Origin: Oxalobacter formigenes
GTDB taxonomy: Bacteria; Pseudomonadota; Gammaproteobacteria; Burkholderiales; Burkholderiaceae_D
Assembly (NCBI GenBank): GCA_019424645.1
Contig: JAHYZB010000046.1
Location: 1-17,293, forward strand
Length of the DNA stretch: 17,293 bases
Reading direction: 5' to 3'
In this document: positions 14,618-17,293 of the stretch, piece by piece
Position numbering within the stretch: the first letter of the stretch is position 1
Layout of the letters: the number at the start of each line of letters is the position of its first letter
The notes under the pieces: model-generated
The model's input: only the letters and a program-made list of their open reading frames with translations
What the model was told of the DNA's origin: nothing
Database searches by the model: none
Translations under genes and position numbers: made by a program

Positions 14618-16273
14618 ATGCTCCGAGCACTCACTGTTCATGATTTTGTTATTGTCGACAGCATGGAACTGGATTTCAGTTCCGGCTTTTCTGCATTAAC
14701 GGGTGAAACCGGTGCAGGCAAGTCGATCCTTATTGACGCGTTGCAGTTGACGCTTGGTGGACGAGGAGATTCCAGTGTGGTTCGGGAGGGGGCCAACAAA
14801 GCCGATATCGGCGCAGAGTTTACTGCAAATGAAGCGGTTGTGGAGTGGCTCAAAGCCAATGAAATTGATGCTGAGGATGATTCTGTCCTGATTCGCAGAA
14901 CGATTGACAGTTCGGGACGTTCAAGGGGATTTGTCAATGGTGTGGCTGTGACGACTTCACAGATGCGTGAATTGGCTTCCTTTCTGGTCGATATCCACGG
15001 ACAGCACGCTCACCAGTTGTTATTGAGGCAGGAAGAGCAGCGCCTGCTTCTGGACAGGCATGCCGGTTTGCAAACTGAGCTGGAAGAGTTGGCCAACCGA
15101 TATCGCGACTGGCAAGCTTTGTCCCGACAAATCGGGGAAGTCGAAAACGACTCAAAAAAAATTCTTGCCGAAAAGGAACATCTTGAATGGCAGGTCAGTG
15201 AACTGGAAAAACTTGATCCGAAAGAAGGCGAATGGGAACTGGTCAACAGCGATTACGACCGCCTGTCTCATGCTGCCAGCCTTGTCGAAGGTGCAGAGCA
15301 TGCTGTTTCAGAAATTGTTGAATCCGATCAGCCTGTCTTGTCCCGTTTGCATGCGCTGGAACAGAATTTATCGAAACTGACGGCCTACGACCAGAAATTG
15401 ACTCCTGTCGTTGAATTGCTGGAGTCGGCGAAGATCCAGTTGCAGGAAGCGTCTTATGTTCTTAAGGATTATCTTTCCCGTGCCGATCTCGATCCCGGGC
15501 TTTTGAATACAGTTGAAAAAAGAATGGAGGCGCTTCATTCTGCTTCACGTCAATTCAAGGTACAGCCGGAATCATTGCATGCCGAGTTGAATGAAAAGAA
15601 AGCGGCGTTAAAAAAGTATGGCGAGCTTTTCGATATCGACGGATTACGCAAACAGGAAGCCGAGGCGCAAAAGCGTTATTTTGAACTGGCTGAAACAGTG
15701 TCCCGAAAACGGCATGAAGCGGCAAAAGAGCTGAGTGATATGGTGACGTCCATCATGGAAGATCTCCATATGTCCGGAGGACGGTTCGCAATTGAGGTGT
15801 CAATCGGTGCGCCTCATGCATATGGTGTGGATCAGGTTGAATTTCTGGTTGCCGGTCATGCAGGTACTACATTGAGGCCGCTGGCAAAAGTGGCTTCGGG
15901 TGGTGAGCTGGCACGTATTTCGCTGGCTATTTCCGTGATTGCGTCGAAGGCAACGGCAACGCCGACGCTGATTTTCGACGAAGTGGATTCGGGCGTTGGC
16001 GGTGCGGTTGCTGAAGTGGTCGGCCTCTTGTTGAAACGGCTCGGAAAAGACCATCAGGTTTTGTGTGTTACCCATCTTCCCCAGGTTGCCAGTCAGGCAA
16101 ACCGTCATTTCCAGGTCACTAAGATGTCGGTTGATAAAGTCCTCCATCCGGTTTCCCGTATTGTCGAACTGGACGATGACGAGCGTATTGTCGAGATCGC
16201 CCGCATGCTGGGCGGTGTTGAAATCACTGACGCGACACTGAATCACGCACGGGAAATGTTAAAGCTTCGCTGA
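14618..16273 (+). CDS. recN: DNA repair protein RecN
   Basis: RecN is an SMC-like ATPase that helps hold and pair broken DNA ends during recombinational repair, in the cytosol on DNA. The 551-residue protein has the N-terminal ATPase half with Walker A GETGAGKS (29-36), RSRGFVNG and DIHGQHAHQLLL, a long middle coiled coil (about 150-360) rich in Glu, Lys and Leu, the ABC signature ASGGELARI (426-434), Walker B LIFDEVDSG (451-459) and the CVTHLPQVASQA switch. All catalytic motifs are intact and length is normal. The ATG at 14618 is the first in frame that gives the usual MLRALTVHDFVIV start, though no clear ribosome site precedes it. Upstream nadK ends 53 bases away, and grpE begins 110 bases downstream behind its own heat-shock promoter. 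Confidence 0.97.
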   Translation: MLRALTVHDFVIVDSMELDFSSGFSALTGETGAGKSILIDALQLTLGGRGDSSVVREGANKADIGAEFTANEAVVEWLKANEIDAEDDSVLIRRTIDSSGRSRGFVNGVAVTTSQMRELASFLVDIHGQHAHQLLLRQEEQRLLLDRHAGLQTELEELANRYRDWQALSRQIGEVENDSKKILAEKEHLEWQVSELEKLDPKEGEWELVNSDYDRLSHAASLVEGAEHAVSEIVESDQPVLSRLHALEQNLSKLTAYDQKLTPVVELLESAKIQLQEASYVLKDYLSRADLDPGLLNTVEKRMEALHSASRQFKVQPESLHAELNEKKAALKKYGELFDIDGLRKQEAEAQKRYFELAETVSRKRHEAAKELSDMVTSIMEDLHMSGGRFAIEVSIGAPHAYGVDQVEFLVAGHAGTTLRPLAKVASGGELARISLAISVIASKATATPTLIFDEVDSGVGGAVAEVVGLLLKRLGKDHQVLCVTHLPQVASQANRHFQVTKMSVDKVLHPVSRIVELDDDERIVEIARMLGGVEITDATLNHAREMLKLR

Positions 16274-16316
16274 TTTCTCTGTCGATTTGGACAAAGAAAA
16301 ATTATTTTCCTGTTTT

Positions 16317-16346
16317 CCCTTGAAATTAATACTCTCGTCCCCATGT
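16317..16346 (+). promoter_or_regulatory. Sigma-32 (heat shock) promoter of grpE
   Basis: CCCTTGAAA (16317-16325) and CCCCATGT (16339-16346) are separated by 13 bases. This agrees almost perfectly with the E. coli RpoH consensus CTTGAAA-N13/14-CCCCATNT. It lies 37 bases before the likely grpE start at 16384. Sequence match is direct; use by RpoH is inferred. Confidence 0.85.
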
Positions 16347-16383
16347 CAAAAGAATTCTGAAAGATATTGACGTGGAGGTCACA

Positions 16384-16938
16384 GTGCAAAACCCGGAAAA
16401 TGAAAACAGCAGTGCCAATCCTCTGGTAGAAGAAGTGGAAATACCAGTGGGAGAGGCTGTTGAAACAGAAGACGATGCTTTTGCAGAAAAGCTGGCTAAT
16501 GCTGAAAAGCAGGCTGCCGAAATGCAGGAGTCGTTTTTGCGTGCCAAGGCTGAAGGTGAAAATATTCGCAGACGTGCTCAGGAAGATATTGCCAAGGCGC
16601 ATAAATTTGCGATCGAGAACTTTGCACAATCCATGGTTGGCGTCAAAGACAGTCTTGAGATGGCATTGAAAACGGAAGTGCCCTCCGTCGATTCGATCAA
16701 GGATGGGGTTGACGCTACCCTTCGGCAGTTGAATCAGGTATTCGAACAGAACAAGATTTTCGAAATCGTTCCGGAACAGGGCGAAAAACTCGATCCTATG
16801 AAACATCAGGCTATTCAGATGGTTGAGGCCGATCAGGAACCGAATACAGTCGTTTCCGTTTTGCAAAAGGGCTATACGCTGGCTGACCGTTTGTTAAGGC
16901 CCGCCGTTGTGATTGTCGCAGCCCCCAAGAAGTCTTGA
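16384..16938 (+). CDS. grpE: Nucleotide exchange factor GrpE
   Basis: GrpE releases ADP from DnaK and so drives the Hsp70 cycle; it works as a cytosolic dimer. The 184-residue protein has an acidic, probably disordered N terminus, a long helix (about 35-90, AEKQAAEMQESFLRAKAEGE and following) that forms the dimer coiled coil, and a beta domain with the signature KHQAIQMVEAD, then GYTLADRLLRPAVVIVA near the end. Length is normal for the family. I chose GTG at 16384, as GGAGG lies 5 bases upstream at 16374-16378. An upstream in-frame GTG at 16372 would add four residues but lacks a ribosome site. A consensus sigma-32 promoter precedes it, and dnaK follows 134 bases after its stop. Confidence 0.95.
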   Translation: MQNPENENSSANPLVEEVEIPVGEAVETEDDAFAEKLANAEKQAAEMQESFLRAKAEGENIRRRAQEDIAKAHKFAIENFAQSMVGVKDSLEMALKTEVPSVDSIKDGVDATLRQLNQVFEQNKIFEIVPEQGEKLDPMKHQAIQMVEADQEPNTVVSVLQKGYTLADRLLRPAVVIVAAPKKS

Positions 16939-16962
16939 AATTTGAAAAAAAATCGCTATCTA
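16934..16962 (+). promoter_or_regulatory. Candidate second sigma-32 promoter, for dnaK
   Basis: CTTGAAA at 16934-16940 is a perfect RpoH -35 box, and CGCTATCTA at 16954-16962 matches CCCCATNTA at most positions, with a 13-base spacer. The -35 box contains the grpE stop codon (TGA 16936-16938). It would start dnaK about 100 bases before its ATG. The -10 match is imperfect, so this is weaker than the grpE promoter. Confidence 0.55.
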
Positions 16963-16980
16963 AGGAACAGTAACGGATAG

Positions 16981-17045
16981 GAATGATCAAACAAGTAGGT
17001 TTGAAAAGGTCATTCGGTTGAGATTTTCACCCACAATCCTGAAAA
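16981..17045 (+). other. Predicted stem-loops in the dnaK leader
   Basis: CAAAC (16988-16992) pairs with GTTTG (16999-17003) inside an outer stem GAATGAT (16981-16987) with GTCATTC (17009-17015, one T-G pair). A second hairpin joins TTTTCA (17024-17029) and TGAAAA (17040-17045), 17 bases before the AGGA ribosome site. The pairings are weak and AU-rich and were found by hand. Confidence 0.35.
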
Positions 17046-17072
17046 AAATTTACGGTATTGAAAGGAAAGAAT

Positions 17073-17293
17073 ATGTCAAAAATTATCGGTATCGACCTGG
17101 GAACGACCAATTCCTGCGTCGCCATTATTGAAGGTGGTCAGCCACGCGTTGTCGAAAACTCCGAAGGTAATCGGACGACACCTTCCATCATCGCTTATCT
17201 GGATGACGGTGAAATTCTGGTGGGTGCACCGGCCAAACGTCAGGCAGTCACTAACCCAAAGAATACGTTGTATGCAATCAAACGCCTGATCGG
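17073..17293 (+). CDS. dnaK: Chaperone protein DnaK (Hsp70), N-terminal part
   Basis: DnaK is the ATP-driven chaperone that binds exposed hydrophobic segments of client proteins, working with DnaJ and GrpE in the cytosol. Only the first 73 codons are in the window. They carry the phosphate-1 motif IGIDLGTTNSCVA (5-17), followed by VVENSEGNRTTPSIIAY and GAPAKRQAVTNPKNT, leading to the AIKRLIG segment before the phosphorylation loop. This beginning is diagnostic for the family. The ATG at 17073 is served by AGGA at 17063-17066. The gene continues past the right edge. It follows grpE and probably has its own heat-shock promoter in the 134-base gap. Confidence 0.97.
   Translation, partial: MSKIIGIDLGTTNSCVAIIEGGQPRVVENSEGNRTTPSIIAYLDDGEILVGAPAKRQAVTNPKNTLYAIKRLI

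Noticed and set aside
17000..17035. Another sigma-32-like promoter, TTTGAAA (17000-17006) with CCCACA (17030-17035).
   Set aside because: The spacer is about 23 bases, far too long; the pair at 16934-16962 has the right spacing.

Overview
The window is chromosomal housekeeping DNA from a Gram-negative bacterium, most likely a betaproteobacterium of the Burkholderiales. The moderate base composition, the order exbB-exbD-lpxK-ycaR-kdsB-adk, and hrcA diverging from nadK-recN-grpE-dnaK suggest Oxalobacteraceae, possibly Oxalobacter. That placement is inferred from recalled gene order and protein likeness, not from a search. I see no prophage, insertion sequence, CRISPR array, tRNA or rRNA.

Layout, left to right. 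(1) The 3' part of ilvD (branched-chain amino acid synthesis) ends at a strong intrinsic terminator, and argH (arginine synthesis) follows with its own -10 box. (2) A tight same-strand block holds exbB, exbD, lpxK, ycaR and kdsB: a proton-driven energising pair followed by lipid A and Kdo genes. (3) adk follows after a leader with two palindromes and an attenuator-like hairpin, then hppA, a K+-independent proton-pumping pyrophosphatase whose 3' end appears frameshifted. A clear terminator closes this block. (4) A diguanylate cyclase with a receiver-like domain and two PAS domains converges on a drug/metabolite transporter gene (eamA). (5) pyrF diverges from eamA and converges on hrcA. (6) nadK and recN diverge from hrcA, then grpE and the start of dnaK run to the window end. 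grpE has a near-perfect sigma-32 promoter, and a second sigma-32-like promoter overlaps the grpE stop codon in front of dnaK.

Functionally, the window joins amino acid and pyrimidine synthesis, envelope lipopolysaccharide synthesis, adenylate and pyrophosphate energy metabolism, c-di-GMP signalling, NADP supply, DNA repair and the heat-shock chaperone system. Most genes are conserved and ordinary. The points most worth a second look are the displaced hppA 3' end, the adk leader, the promoters of grpE and dnaK with no CIRCE operator despite hrcA nearby, and the sensory diguanylate cyclase. I found no clearly undescribed multi-gene system.
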